A stretch of DNA of 32,140 nt from Chloroflexota bacterium (lineage in GTDB: Bacteria; Chloroflexota; Limnocylindria; Limnocylindrales; CSP1-4): the NCBI GenBank assembly GCA_021825385.1, contig JAKAHU010000006.1, positions 1 through 32,140 of the forward strand. Reading direction: 5' to 3'. A program made the translations under genes and the position numbers. Below, in pieces: positions 1 through 9,080 of the stretch. Numbering within the stretch: the stretch's first letter is position 1; every line of letters starts with the position of its first letter. The notes under the pieces were generated by a model that was given only the letters and a program-made list of their open reading frames with translations, had not been told where the DNA came from and did no database searches.

Positions 1-2286
1 CGGTCCTCCGGCCAGCACCCGGCCGACCAGCTCCTCTCCCACCGGCAGCTCGATCACCGCTCCGCAACGGAGGCACACTCCGCCCTCGCCCTTGCGCCCC
101 ACCGGTCCCTGGTCGGCATCGTGGATCGCCCCAACAGGTTCGAAGTTCGTCGTGTAGTCGCAGGCCGGGTAGGCGGAGCAGCCCCAAAAGACGTTCCCGG
201 TCCGGCGGGCCCGTCGCGCCACGAGCCGGCCGCTGCCGCACCGCGGACAGGGAACCTCGAACGGCAGCTGGGCCGGCGGCGGCGGGCCGTCGCGCCGGAT
301 GTAATCGCACTCCGGGTAGCGCGAGCAGCCGACGAAGGCCCCGAACCGGCCTCGCCTGGCCACGAGCGTCCCCTCGCCGCACTGCGGACAGGGTTCGCCC
401 TCGCCCGCCAGCGGAGGCCCCTCCTCGCCCGGCAGGGGGCGTGACTCCTTGTGCTCGGGATAGAGCGAACAGGCGAGGAATCGGCCGTGGCGTCCGAGCC
501 GGATGACCATCGGATGGCCGAGCGAGCAGAGCTCGTCCGTGGCCTCGGTCGTGAAGTCGCGCCGGCGGAGTTCCCGTCGCTTCTCCTCGATCCGCTCGCG
601 GAGCGGGCGGTAGAACTCACGGAGCAGCGGTACCCACTCCCGCTCACCGCGGGCGACCTCGTCGAGCTCCTCTTCCATCCGGGCCGTGAAGGCGACATCG
701 ACGTAGTCGCCGAAGTGCTCGACGAGCAAGTCGGTGATGATCTCGCCGATCAGCTCCGGGCGAAGCCGACGGTCCTCCACCCGAACGTAGCCGCGGTCGA
801 GGATCGTCGAGATCGTGGCCGCGTAGGTCGACGGGCGCCCGATTCCGTACTCCTCGAGCGCCTTGATCAGGGTCGCCTCGGTGTAGCGTGGCGGCGGCTC
901 GGTGAAGTGCTGGCTCGGGGTCACCTCGACGACCGTGGTCAGCTCACCCTCGGCCAGGGCCGGCAGTTGCCGTTCCTCCTCCTCGGCCGCCTTCTCCTCG
1001 TCATCCCGACCTTCGGTGTAGACCCGGGCGAACCCGTCGAACAGGGTCCGGGTCGCGCTCGCCCGCAGCTGATATGGACCGGCCTCGAGCTCGACCGTCG
1101 TTGTCTCGAGCTCCCGGGCGGCCATCTGCGAGGCGATCGCGCGCTGCCAGATTAGGCGGTAGAGCTTGAGTTCCTCGGGCTTCAGATCGGCGCGGAGCGA
1201 GTCCGGGTCGCGCCGGAAGCTCGTTGGGCGGATCGACTCATGAGCTTCCTGGGCGCCCTTTGCCTTCGTCCGGTAGACCCGGCCCCGGGGCGTCGTGTAC
1301 GACTCACCGAACCGCTCATGGATGACCTCGCGCGCCTCGCCCATGGCCACGCTGGCGATCGCGGTCGAGTCGGTGCGCATGTAGGTGATCAGGCCCAACG
1401 GACCGTCGGCGGTGTCGACGCCCTCGTACAGCCGCTGGGCGATCGACATCGTCCGCTTCGGGCTGAAGCCGAGCTTGCGGCTCGCCTCCTGCTGGAGGGT
1501 CGAGGTGGTGAAGGGCGGCGCGGGACTGCGCTTCTGGATCCGCGTCCGGACCCCGCGCACGACCGGACGCAGGCCGAGCAGCGCGTTCGCGTGCCGGGCG
1601 GCGGTCTCGCCGTCGCCGATCTCGACCGGGCGGCCGTCGATCCGGGACACCTCGGCCCTGAACCGCGATCCATCGGCTGTGGCCAGGAGCGCCTCGAGGG
1701 TCCAGTACTCGCGGGCCACGAAGGCGGCGATCTCGCGCTCACGCTCGACCACGAGGCGGACCGCGACCGACTGGACCCGACCGGCCGACAGACCGCCGCG
1801 AACCTTGCGTGACAGGAGCGGGCTGAGCGTGTAGCCGACGAGCCGGTCGACGATCCGGCGCGCCTGCTGGGCATCGACGAGGTTGCGATCGATCTCGCGC
1901 GGGTGCGCGAACGCCTCGTGAATGGCGCTTGCGGTGATCTCGTTGAAGGTCACCCGGCGGATCTTCTCCGGTGGTAGGCCGGCCGCCTCGGCAACGTGCC
2001 AGGCGATCGCCTCGCCCTCCCGATCGAGGTCCGTCGCAAGGTAGATCGTGTCGGCGCGGGCGGCGGCCCGGGCAATCGCCTCGACGTACTTGCGCCGGTC
2101 CGCCGAGACGACGTACTCAGGCCGGAAGTCGTTCTCGACATCGACCCCGAACTGGCCCTTGCCCGGGTTCTCGGGCAGGTCGCGGACATGACCATACGAG
2201 GCCAGCACCCGATAGCCCGGGCCGAGGTAGCGTTCGATCGTCTTCGCCTTGGCCGGCGACTCGACGACCACGAGGTGTGGGCTCAT
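1..2286 (-). CDS. topA: DNA topoisomerase I (type IA), 3' end cut by window edge
   Basis: Relaxes negatively supercoiled DNA by single-strand passage in the cytoplasm. The frame is open for 762 codons and runs off the left edge. The start is the ATG at 2286, followed by the typical MSPHLVVVESPAKAKTIERY opening of the Toprim domain. The acidic Toprim motif DLDREGEAIAWH begins at D86, and the active-site tyrosine is Y302 in LITYMRTDS. Near the visible end are repeated Cys-rich zinc-ribbon units of the form CPxCG...CSxYPxCxY, as expected for a TopA tail. The first unit is degenerate, with His in place of two Cys (around 445-520). No Shine-Dalgarno precedes the ATG; a -10-like TAGACT lies only 10 nt upstream, so the mRNA may be nearly leaderless. 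dprA and comM lie upstream on the same strand, a common bacterial arrangement. Confidence 0.97.
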   Translation of the reverse strand, partial: MSPHLVVVESPAKAKTIERYLGPGYRVLASYGHVRDLPENPGKGQFGVDVENDFRPEYVVSADRRKYVEAIARAAARADTIYLATDLDREGEAIAWHVAEAAGLPPEKIRRVTFNEITASAIHEAFAHPREIDRNLVDAQQARRIVDRLVGYTLSPLLSRKVRGGLSAGRVQSVAVRLVVEREREIAAFVAREYWTLEALLATADGSRFRAEVSRIDGRPVEIGDGETAARHANALLGLRPVVRGVRTRIQKRSPAPPFTTSTLQQEASRKLGFSPKRTMSIAQRLYEGVDTADGPLGLITYMRTDSTAIASVAMGEAREVIHERFGESYTTPRGRVYRTKAKGAQEAHESIRPTSFRRDPDSLRADLKPEELKLYRLIWQRAIASQMAARELETTTVELEAGPYQLRASATRTLFDGFARVYTEGRDDEEKAAEEEERQLPALAEGELTTVVEVTPSQHFTEPPPRYTEATLIKALEEYGIGRPSTYAATISTILDRGYVRVEDRRLRPELIGEIITDLLVEHFGDYVDVAFTARMEEELDEVARGEREWVPLLREFYRPLRERIEEKRRELRRRDFTTEATDELCSLGHPMVIRLGRHGRFLACSLYPEHKESRPLPGEEGPPLAGEGEPCPQCGEGTLVARRGRFGAFVGCSRYPECDYIRRDGPPPPAQLPFEVPCPRCGSGRLVARRARRTGNVFWGCSAYPACDYTTNFEPVGAIHDADQGPVGRKGEGGVCLRCGAVIELPVGEELVGRVLAGGP

Positions 2287-2296
2287 ATCGTCGGGG

Positions 2297-2302
2297 AGTC
2301 TA
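2297..2302 (-). promoter_or_regulatory. Candidate -10 element of topA
   Basis: On the minus strand TAGACT ends 10 nt before the topA ATG. It matches the TAnnnT pattern of sigma70-type -10 boxes. I see no good -35 at the usual distance. If real, transcription would begin about 3-4 nt before the ATG. Confidence 0.35.
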
Positions 2303-2438
2303 GCATTGGCCTCTCACCGGCCCGTCGACGGGCTATCGACGAGGAACGCCCACCAGGGCGACCCCGCCTCGATGCTCGAACGGAGGGGACGATCAGGACG
2401 ACCGGCGGACGGTTGGAGGGCGCGACCGGCGGCCGGGC

Positions 2439-2780
2439 TCAGATCTCGCGAACGCGGCGCAGGAAGTCCTCGTCGATCTCGACCTCCGGCTCGGCCTCGG
2501 GGAGAGCCGGCGCCCCGGTCCCGGGCCCAAGCCGGGCTCGGCCGGCACCGCGCTCCGGCGCCGCCTCGCCGGACGAGCCGGGCGGTAGCTCGACGAACCG
2601 GATCGTGGCCAGCGGAAAGACGAAGGTCGACTCGATGTGATCGACGAACACCGGCCGCTGGCCGTTCATCGTCCGCAGGTTCGTGCAGATCAGCGCCCCG
2701 TCGCCGGGCGACGGCATCGCGAACAGGTCGGCCAGGAGCGGCTGCTCGTTGGCGATGTGGATCACGACGTCGTGGATCAT
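2439..2780 (-). CDS. Small conserved-looking hypothetical protein (113 aa)
   Basis: I do not recognise this gene. It encodes 113 residues starting at ATG 2780. The first 70 residues look like a small mixed alpha/beta domain: a strand VVIHIANEQ, a helix LLADLF, then strands ALICTNLRT, PVFVDHI and TIRFVEL. The rest is a Gly/Pro/Ala linker and an acidic tail ending EIDEDFLRRVREI. There is no signal peptide or membrane segment, so it is probably cytoplasmic. It begins 28 nt after the CAP-domain gene and has no clear Shine-Dalgarno, so it is probably read from the upstream transcript. The strand pattern recalls each half of the protein at 30390-31052, but that similarity is only by eye. Confidence 0.7.
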   Translation of the reverse strand: MIHDVVIHIANEQPLLADLFAMPSPGDGALICTNLRTMNGQRPVFVDHIESTFVFPLATIRFVELPPGSSGEAAPERGAGRARLGPGTGAPALPEAEPEVEIDEDFLRRVREI

Positions 2781-2808
2781 CGGAGGCCGGTCCCCGAGGA
2801 CGGGGCGA

Positions 2809-4476
2809 TCACGGACGGTAGAAGTCGACCACGAGCCGGACTCGCCCGGCGCTGACCCAGACCCCGATCCCGACCCGGGTGTAGAGCGGATTCATCAGGA
2901 TGCGGTAGTGGTCTCCGTTCCAGGCCTTCTCGCTCTGGTAGAACAGGTGCGTGGCGAGAACGGCCGCGAACGGGTCACCCGATCGGCAGCCGATATTCTC
3001 GGCCCAGTCGTAGCTGGTGTAACCGGCCCGGCTCAGACGATCGCCCGGGGTCCCGCCCACGAAGTGGCTGCACAGGTTGCCGGTGGCGAGCAGCTTCGCG
3101 TACGGCCGCGAAACCCGGTTCGAGATCCCGGCGTCGAGCACGAGCGGCGCGACGTCCCGCCCACCGGGACTCGAGCAGGCGCCCGAGGAGGTCACCCAGC
3201 CTCCCTGGCGAGTGCAGTTCATCAGTCGCAGGTAGTAGGTTTCGACGGCGGACCAGGCCCCTGATCCGGTCACGCCCCCGCCAGCCGGGGTCGGTGAGGG
3301 TGCCGGTTTCGGCGTCGCGGTGGCCGACTGCGTCGTCGCCGGTCTGGGCGTGGGCGACGGGCTTGGCGCGACGACCGTGAACGAGCCTCGGGCTGCCCGC
3401 TCGAGGGCCACGCCGTCCCGCGAGCGCGCGCTCCCCCGGACCGCAGCCGTCACCGTCGCCCCCGCCGGGAACGGGGCCGCCGGCTCGAACACGAGGACCG
3501 TATCGTCCTCGACCCAGCTGATCCGACCTTCGACCGCCCGGCCGCCGGTCGTGACCGCGAACGCGGCCGCGGTCGAGCGCCGGTCCATCGGGGTCGTGAA
3601 GCGAACCGAGACGGTCGCCTGGCGAGCCACGTCCCGAGCGCCGCGGAGCGGGCGGAAGCGCACGACGGCCGGCGCCTCGGCGGTGATCACCGTCAGCGCC
3701 TCGACCGGCGCGAGCTGGCCACCGTCGGCGTCCCGGGCCGAGTCGGCGATCCGGAGGGTGTAGGTCGTCCCCGCCCGAAGCGGCGCATCGGGGACGAACC
3801 TCAGCTGGACCGAAGGCGCAGCCCCCGCCTGGGGGGCGAACGAGCCGGCGACCGGAGGCTCGATCGAGAACGCCGCCGTCACCGAGGCAACGTCGATCGG
3901 GCGGTCGAAGGCGAGACTGAACGAAGTCTCGGGAAGCACCCTGTCACCGACCGTGCCGTCGGCCAGGATCCGCGCCCGCGTCGCCGGCCGGATCGTGAAC
4001 GCTGCCCGGGCCGGGGTTTCGAGCGTCGCTCCGGCGCTGTCGTGAGCCGTCGCGTCGACGGTCACTGTGTAGTACGTCGCCGGCCGCCAGCCTGAGCTCG
4101 GGGTCACGACCAGCCGAGTGCGCGCGGCGTTCCAGGCCAACCTTACCTGGGTTGGCGGATCGATCCTGAGTGCAGCCACGACGCTCGCCGGGTCCATCGG
4201 GGTGGCGAACTCGAGCGTGATCGGCCCGTACGGGGGCTGGTTCACTCGGAGGTCCGTCCCGAACCGGACGGCGGCCACGGGCGCAAGCGTGCTCGGCGGC
4301 CGGGCGGTGCTCACCGACGGCACGACCGCGCCGATCATCGCCACCACGAGCAACGCCCCCACCCCGAGCGCCAGGCCCAGCCGGGCCGCGACCGAGCGAC
4401 GGAGCACGGCCGAGAGATAGACGAGGACCATGACCGGAACGGCGAGCAGCGCCGCGGCGAGCGTTCGCATTCGCAA
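2809..4476 (-). CDS. Surface CAP/SCP-domain protein with Big_5-type Ig-like repeats
   Basis: Predicted membrane-anchored extracellular protein of 555 aa. Two hydrophobic segments (about 6-24 and 33-52) are separated by an Arg-containing loop. Three bacterial Ig-like repeats follow (roughly 75-165, 170-265, 270-370), each with the Big_5 pattern of a TPMD or RPID turn and a T-Y-T(L/V) strand. A Pro/Ser/Thr linker (about 370-400) leads to a C-terminal CAP/SCP-like domain of about 150 residues containing NRVSRPYAKLLATGNLCSHF and YDWAENIGC. The likely start is TTG at 4476, which has AGGAG 8 nt upstream; the in-frame ATG at 4470 is 14 nt from it. CAP domains occur in secreted proteins with binding or wall-related roles, but the substrate cannot be inferred here. 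It follows dprA by 78 nt. Confidence 0.85.
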   Translation of the reverse strand: MRMRTLAAALLAVPVMVLVYLSAVLRRSVAARLGLALGVGALLVVAMIGAVVPSVSTARPPSTLAPVAAVRFGTDLRVNQPPYGPITLEFATPMDPASVVAALRIDPPTQVRLAWNAARTRLVVTPSSGWRPATYYTVTVDATAHDSAGATLETPARAAFTIRPATRARILADGTVGDRVLPETSFSLAFDRPIDVASVTAAFSIEPPVAGSFAPQAGAAPSVQLRFVPDAPLRAGTTYTLRIADSARDADGGQLAPVEALTVITAEAPAVVRFRPLRGARDVARQATVSVRFTTPMDRRSTAAAFAVTTGGRAVEGRISWVEDDTVLVFEPAAPFPAGATVTAAVRGSARSRDGVALERAARGSFTVVAPSPSPTPRPATTQSATATPKPAPSPTPAGGGVTGSGAWSAVETYYLRLMNCTRQGGWVTSSGACSSPGGRDVAPLVLDAGISNRVSRPYAKLLATGNLCSHFVGGTPGDRLSRAGYTSYDWAENIGCRSGDPFAAVLATHLFYQSEKAWNGDHYRILMNPLYTRVGIGVWVSAGRVRLVVDFYRP

Positions 4477-4554
4477 TAGACAGTCTCCTGGCGCGTGGCT
4501 GGGGGTCGACGGCGCTGGGCCTGTCTCGGCCGGTGGGGGCTCCGGCGGTCCGGG

Positions 4555-5970
4555 TCAGGGTAGCACCCCGTCGCCGGGCGGGGCAACCGCGGCCGGATCG
4601 TCGCCGGCCCGCGGATCCACCGTCGGCGTTCCCCCGGCCGCACCGCGCCGGCGACGGACGGTCCGGGGCTCGACCCCGGCCAGCCGACCGGCCGGCTGGT
4701 ATCGCCCGTAGGCCCCGATCACGAGACCGCGCATCTCGAGCAGGGTGAGCACGCCCAGGACCGAGGCAACCGGGAGGTCGCACGCCGCCACGAGCTCGTC
4801 CACGGTCGCCCGGCCCGTGATCAAAGCCTCGGCGACGAGCCGCTCGGTCACGCCCAGCTCGGCCAGGACGGCGATCGGGCTGCCCTGCCGACGCGGCCCG
4901 GCGCGACGACCGGTGGATGCCCGGTCGGCGCCGTCACCGGTAAGGCCGAGGTCCTCGAGCAGTTCCGGCACACCGGCCACGATCCTGGCCACCCCTCCAT
5001 AGGTGCGGAGGAAGGCGAGGCAGCCGCTCGAAGCCGGGGCATCGAGCCCGCCGGGCACGAGGAAGCACTCCCGGCCCTGCTCGAGCGCCCAGTCGGCGGT
5101 GATCAGGGCACCGCTCCGCGCTCCGGCCTCGACCACGACCGTCGCATCGGCCAGACCGCTGATCACCCGGTTTCGACGCGGGAAGGTCCAGCGCGTCGGC
5201 TCCATCTCCGGGGCGAGCTCGGAGACGACGGCCCCGGCCCGAGCAACGATCTCGTCGGCCAGGCGGGCGTGGGCCCGGGGGAAGACGCGGCCGTGACCAC
5301 CACCGAGCACCGCCACCGTCCGTCCCGCCTCGGCGACCGCGGCCGCGTGGGCGGCGCCGTCGATCCCGACCGCCAGCCCGGACACGACCACCGCCCCCAC
5401 ATGGGCAAGCGCCGTCGAGATCCGAGCCGCCACCCGCCGGCCGGCGTCCGAGGGACGCCGCGTGCCGACCACCGCCACGGCGTGCGCCGGCGAGAGCGCG
5501 GCCGGATCGCCGCGCAGGAACAGGACCGGGGGCGGCAGCTCGATCGAGCGAAGGCGTGCCGGATACCGCTCGTCCTCGAGGGTCAGAGCCTCGAGGCCGA
5601 GCTGCCGCATCTGCGCCAGGAGGGCCTCGCCCCCGGCCACCGCGTCGAGCAGTCGATCGAGGAGGTCCGCCCCCAGGAGCTGCCGCCCGGGCTCCGCGGC
5701 GCTGCGCAGACTGGTGAAGCGAGCCGCCGCGCCGGGCCCGCGAGCGCTCTCGACGACCGCCCGTGCGGAGCCAAACCTCACCACCAGCTCGGCGAAGGTG
5801 AGCGGGCCGAGACCGGCGACCGAGGCGAGGATCGCCCAGGCATCGCGTTCGTCCGGCACCGGGGTGCCCCGCCTGGTCGATGGCGAGGGCACGACCTCCG
5901 GCGCCGGGCCGGTCGAGTCCCGCCCGGCCGAGGGATCGAGACGCGGTCCGGCCCGCCCGACACCGATCAT
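4555..5970 (-). CDS. dprA: DNA-processing protein DprA
   Basis: Binds incoming single-stranded DNA and loads RecA during natural transformation. The 471-aa form starts at ATG 5970, which overlaps the comM stop in TGATG and suggests translational coupling. Residues 1-40 are low-complexity; a GTG 37 codons in (5859) is an alternative start. A helical N-terminal domain (about 41-140) precedes the Rossmann-like DprA core, which shows VGTRRPS (168-174), SGLAVGID (197-204), FPRRNRVISGL (263-273) and SGALITADWALEQGRE (286-301). The tail (about 375-450) has a winged-helix character, as in DprA/TopA-associated DML1-like domains. Together with ComM immediately upstream it suggests that the organism has, or had, competence functions; no uptake machinery is present here. 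Confidence 0.95.
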   Translation of the reverse strand: MIGVGRAGPRLDPSAGRDSTGPAPEVVPSPSTRRGTPVPDERDAWAILASVAGLGPLTFAELVVRFGSARAVVESARGPGAAARFTSLRSAAEPGRQLLGADLLDRLLDAVAGGEALLAQMRQLGLEALTLEDERYPARLRSIELPPPVLFLRGDPAALSPAHAVAVVGTRRPSDAGRRVAARISTALAHVGAVVVSGLAVGIDGAAHAAAVAEAGRTVAVLGGGHGRVFPRAHARLADEIVARAGAVVSELAPEMEPTRWTFPRRNRVISGLADATVVVEAGARSGALITADWALEQGRECFLVPGGLDAPASSGCLAFLRTYGGVARIVAGVPELLEDLGLTGDGADRASTGRRAGPRRQGSPIAVLAELGVTERLVAEALITGRATVDELVAACDLPVASVLGVLTLLEMRGLVIGAYGRYQPAGRLAGVEPRTVRRRRGAAGGTPTVDPRAGDDPAAVAPPGDGVLP

Positions 5971-7556
5971 CACCGCGCCCGCGCCGGTAGGCCAGCCGCC
6001 GCACCGGGCGAGCGGAAGCGGGCCGCCTCCTCGAGGTGCTCCCGCTCGACCGCGCCGTCGCCAGCCAGATCGGCAATCGTGCGCGCCACCCGGAGCAGGC
6101 GGGTCGTGCCGCGGGCCGAAAGCGCGGTCCGCTCGGCCAGTTCGACGATGACCGCCTCGGTCGCCGCCGACAGAGCGCAGGCGCCGCGCAGACGACGTCC
6201 CTCGATCCGCGCGTTCAGCGTCCCGTACCGCTCGAGCTGGCGGGTCCGGGCGGCCGCGATCCGGCGCGCGACACATGCCGAGCCCTCCGGGGGAGCGCCG
6301 CGCACGAGCGCGGCCGGGCGAACGCGCGGCATCGTCAACCACAGGTCGATCCGGTCACGCAGGGGACCCGAGATCCGGCTCGCATAGCGCTCCGCGACGC
6401 CGGAGGGACAGCGGCACGCTCCCGGCTCCGTCCCGGCCTGCCCGCAGGGACAGGGGTTCATCGCCGCGACGAGCTGGAAGCGGGCCGGGAAGGTCGTCGT
6501 GCGGCCGACCCGCGAGATCGCCACCTGGCCCTCCTCGAGCGGCTCACGGAGCGCCTCGAGCACGTCCCGCGAGAACTCCGGCAGCTCATCGAGAAAGAGG
6601 ACACCGTCGTGGGCCCGGGTGACCTCGCCCGGGGAGAGACGAGGCCCGCCCCCGACCATCGCGGCATACGAGATCGTGTGATGCGGAGCCCGGAACGGGC
6701 GCTGCCGGACGAGCTCCGTGACCGCTTCGCCGGCCACCGACCGGACGACCGTGGCCTTCAGGGCCTCCCGCTCGTCGAGCGGCGGGAGGAGCGTTGGGAT
6801 CGTCCGCGCCAGCAGCGTCTTGCCCGAGCCGGGCGGACCGACGAGGAGCAGGCCGTGGCCGCCGGCGAGGGCGATCTCGAGCGCCCGGCGAGCCTCGAGC
6901 TGGCCGCGAACCTCGGCCAGGTCCGGCCAGCCGGCCTCGGGCTGGGCGAGCGCCGCCCGGTCCGGCGGCTCGGCGCCCGTCCCGGGCCCGTCCCCGGCCG
7001 GGGCCACCAGCTCGATCCGAACCGGCCTGCTGGACGCCTGTCCCCCAGCCCGTCCGCCGCGGAGCAGGTCCGCCGCCTCGCGCAGCGTCGCGGCCCCGGC
7101 CAGCTCGAGCTGGCCGGCCAGGCGTGCCTCGGCCACGCCCTCGGCCGGCACGACGACCCGCCGCACGCCGCGCCGGGCGAGGGCGGCGACCATCGGCAGC
7201 AGGCCCGGCACGGTCCGCAGCTCACCGCCCAACGACAGCTCGCCGATCAGCGCCCAGCGACCGGTGGCCCGCAGCTGCTCGGAGCCCAGGAGGATCGCAA
7301 CCGCGATCGCGAGGTCGAGCGCGGCCCCGCCTTTGCGCAGGTCGGCCGGGGCCAGGTTGACCGTGATCCGCCGGGGCGGGAAGGCGAAGCCGCTGTTGCG
7401 GATTGCGCCCCGGACGCGCTCGCGGGCCTCCTGGAGCGCGGCATCGGCGAGGCCGACGATCGAGAACCCCGGCAGGCCGGGGGCGACGTCGACCTCCACC
7501 CGGATCACCCGGCCGTCGAGACCATGAAGCGTCGCCGAGAGGACGGTGGCCAGCAT
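5970..7556 (-). CDS. comM: ComM/YifB family Mg-chelatase-like AAA+ ATPase
   Basis: AAA+ ATPase whose studied homologue ComM is a branch-migration helicase that extends donor DNA integration in transformation. It is 528 aa, close to the usual family length of about 500. The N-terminal ChlI-like fold (about 20-165) includes GLPGFSIVGLAD. The AAA core has Walker A GPPGSGKT (240-247), Walker B with FLDELPEF (321-328) and the family motif AAMNPCPCG (364-372). The C-terminal part contains the helical Mg-chelatase lid. The start is ATG 7556. A TAGGGT element 6 nt upstream could be a -10 box, making the message leaderless, though the same bases also resemble a weak ribosome-binding site. Its stop overlaps the dprA start. 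Confidence 0.95.
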   Translation of the reverse strand: MLATVLSATLHGLDGRVIRVEVDVAPGLPGFSIVGLADAALQEARERVRGAIRNSGFAFPPRRITVNLAPADLRKGGAALDLAIAVAILLGSEQLRATGRWALIGELSLGGELRTVPGLLPMVAALARRGVRRVVVPAEGVAEARLAGQLELAGAATLREAADLLRGGRAGGQASSRPVRIELVAPAGDGPGTGAEPPDRAALAQPEAGWPDLAEVRGQLEARRALEIALAGGHGLLLVGPPGSGKTLLARTIPTLLPPLDEREALKATVVRSVAGEAVTELVRQRPFRAPHHTISYAAMVGGGPRLSPGEVTRAHDGVLFLDELPEFSRDVLEALREPLEEGQVAISRVGRTTTFPARFQLVAAMNPCPCGQAGTEPGACRCPSGVAERYASRISGPLRDRIDLWLTMPRVRPAALVRGAPPEGSACVARRIAAARTRQLERYGTLNARIEGRRLRGACALSAATEAVIVELAERTALSARGTTRLLRVARTIADLAGDGAVEREHLEEAARFRSPGAAAGLPARAR

Positions 7557-7562
7557 GGGCTC

Positions 7563-7568
7563 ACCCTA
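7563..7568 (-). promoter_or_regulatory. Candidate -10 element immediately before comM
   Basis: TAGGGT on the minus strand, six nt before the ATG. This is the spacing expected when transcription starts at the A of the start codon. There is no convincing -35. The AGGG within it could equally act in ribosome binding. Confidence 0.25.
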
Positions 7569-7645
7569 GCCGCGACCGCTCACCTCGAACGTATCCGGAG
7601 GCCCGGCTCCGGCGTATCAGCCCGTTACCGGCCGGCGACGCTGAC

Positions 7646-8824
7646 TCAGTGACGCCCGGAGGCCACCGCCCGGGCCGCGGCCGGGGCCGCCATGGCCTTG
7701 TCGATCGCCCGGGCAAACTCGAGCAGCGAGCGCCCAAGCACCGAGTCCGCCTTCGTGAACATGAACGGGGCACCCGCGTTCAGGGCGCTGATCGCGCCCC
7801 GGTACTCGTTCACGATCTGGTAGTCGATCGTCCGCCGGAGGGCGCCCTCGGCATTCTTGACGCTGATTCCGGTGAACGCATTCGAGCGGTTGAGAACGAG
7901 CCGGACCTTCTCCTCGGGGTAGCCCAGGTGGCCGATCGTCTCGAGCACCAGCCGCACGTTCTTCAGGCACGAGAGGTCGGCGGTCATGACCACGAAGATC
8001 GTGTCGGCGGTGTCCAGGACGCGCAGGTTTACCTCGTCCAGCCGCTTGTCGATGTCGACCACGATGTCGTCGTACGAGGCTCGGAGCTGGTCGAGAATGG
8101 CCGAGATGTGCTCCTGGGTGACCAGCTCGGCCGTCTCGGGCGAGGGCGGCGCGAGGAGCAGGTCGACCCCCGAATCATGCTCGACGAGGACCTGGCGAAT
8201 CAGCTCCGCGTCGATCGAGGGAGCGGTGACGACATCGACGATGCTCTTGCGGTCGAGGCCGAGGTCGAGAAAGACGCGGTGGTCACCGAACTGGAGGTTG
8301 CCATCGACCAGGACGACCTTGCGACCGAGCTCGCGGTGGAGCGCGATCGCGGCGTTGATCGCGATCGTGGTCGTGCCCACCCCGCCCTTGGCCCCATAGA
8401 AGGCGTGGATCCGCCCCAGCGGCGGGCGTCCAACGAGCATCTCCCGCGGAGCGAACCGGGTCAGCAGGCTCCTGATCCGGGCCAGCAGCTCGGCCGGGTG
8501 GAACGGCTTGATCAGGAAGTCATCGGCTCCCGCCCGGAGGGCGCGGACCTTCTGCTCGACCTCCCGTTCGGCGGTCAGGATGATCAGCGGCACGTGGTGG
8601 GCCTCGCCCTCCTCGGCCCGGATCTTGGCCGCCACCTGGAAGCCGTCGAGCTTCGGCAGGGAGACATCGAGCAGGACCAGCGCCGGCTCCTCGGCCGCCC
8701 AGAGCCGGAGGCCCTCCGCGCCGTCGGAGGCGACGATGACCTCGTAGCCCTCCTGCTTGAGGGTGTAGGTCAGCAGGCGCTGAACGTTCGCATCATCGTC
8801 GACAACGAGGATCTTGGCCGACAT
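7646..8824 (-). CDS. Receiver-domain/ParA-MinD ATPase fusion (CpaE-like)
   Basis: Predicted cytoplasmic regulator of 392 aa. Residues 1-125 form a response-regulator receiver domain with acidic residues D9-D11, phosphoacceptor D53, T84 and K106, all intact. Residues 135-392 form a ParA/MinD ATPase with the deviant Walker A GAKGGVGTT (144-152), then VVLVDGNLQFGDH. This is the layout of CpaE/TadZ proteins, which place Tad pilus machines at a cell pole; no Tad genes are in view, so the partner is unknown. I chose ATG 8824 because GGAAGG lies 5 nt before it; an in-frame GTG 12 codons upstream (8860) is less likely. A TATAAT lies 94 nt upstream. The gene is separated from comM by about 90 nt. Confidence 0.92.
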   Translation of the reverse strand: MSAKILVVDDDANVQRLLTYTLKQEGYEVIVASDGAEGLRLWAAEEPALVLLDVSLPKLDGFQVAAKIRAEEGEAHHVPLIILTAEREVEQKVRALRAGADDFLIKPFHPAELLARIRSLLTRFAPREMLVGRPPLGRIHAFYGAKGGVGTTTIAINAAIALHRELGRKVVLVDGNLQFGDHRVFLDLGLDRKSIVDVVTAPSIDAELIRQVLVEHDSGVDLLLAPPSPETAELVTQEHISAILDQLRASYDDIVVDIDKRLDEVNLRVLDTADTIFVVMTADLSCLKNVRLVLETIGHLGYPEEKVRLVLNRSNAFTGISVKNAEGALRRTIDYQIVNEYRGAISALNAGAPFMFTKADSVLGRSLLEFARAIDKAMAAPAAARAVASGRH

Positions 8825-8917
8825 TGGGTCCTTCCCATCCTCCTGCCCGGGCCTCGCCACGGGTTCTGCACCGCAGCACCCGCGACCACTCGCCAGAGCA
8901 CCTGACGCTGTCGGGCG

Positions 8918-8923
8918 ATTATA
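8918..8923 (-). promoter_or_regulatory. Candidate promoter (-10 TATAAT) of the receiver-ParA gene
   Basis: A perfect TATAAT on the minus strand in otherwise GC-rich DNA, with TG 2 nt upstream of it. It predicts a transcript starting near 8911 with a leader of about 87 nt. No TTGACA-like -35 is visible. The 256-nt gap 8825-9080 holds nothing else I recognise. Confidence 0.55.
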
Positions 8924-9080
8924 GGCACGCCGAGCGCTCCTCCAGGGCCGATCGGAACGCCCGGCCCGGAAGCCAGGCCGGCTGCTCCTCGTCGGCGCCC
9001 GGTGCCGGCCCGCGCGACCGCGATCGTCCGAACGAGGCGCATGGCGGCTGGCCGGTGAGCCTGACCAGCGGGCGCCCCCC

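Noticed and set aside
6036-7652. Long open frame on the plus strand opposite comM
   Set aside because: It reads as Arg/Gly/Asp-rich low-complexity sequence antisense to a clear AAA+ gene. In GC-rich DNA the opposite strand often stays open. No family motif is visible.
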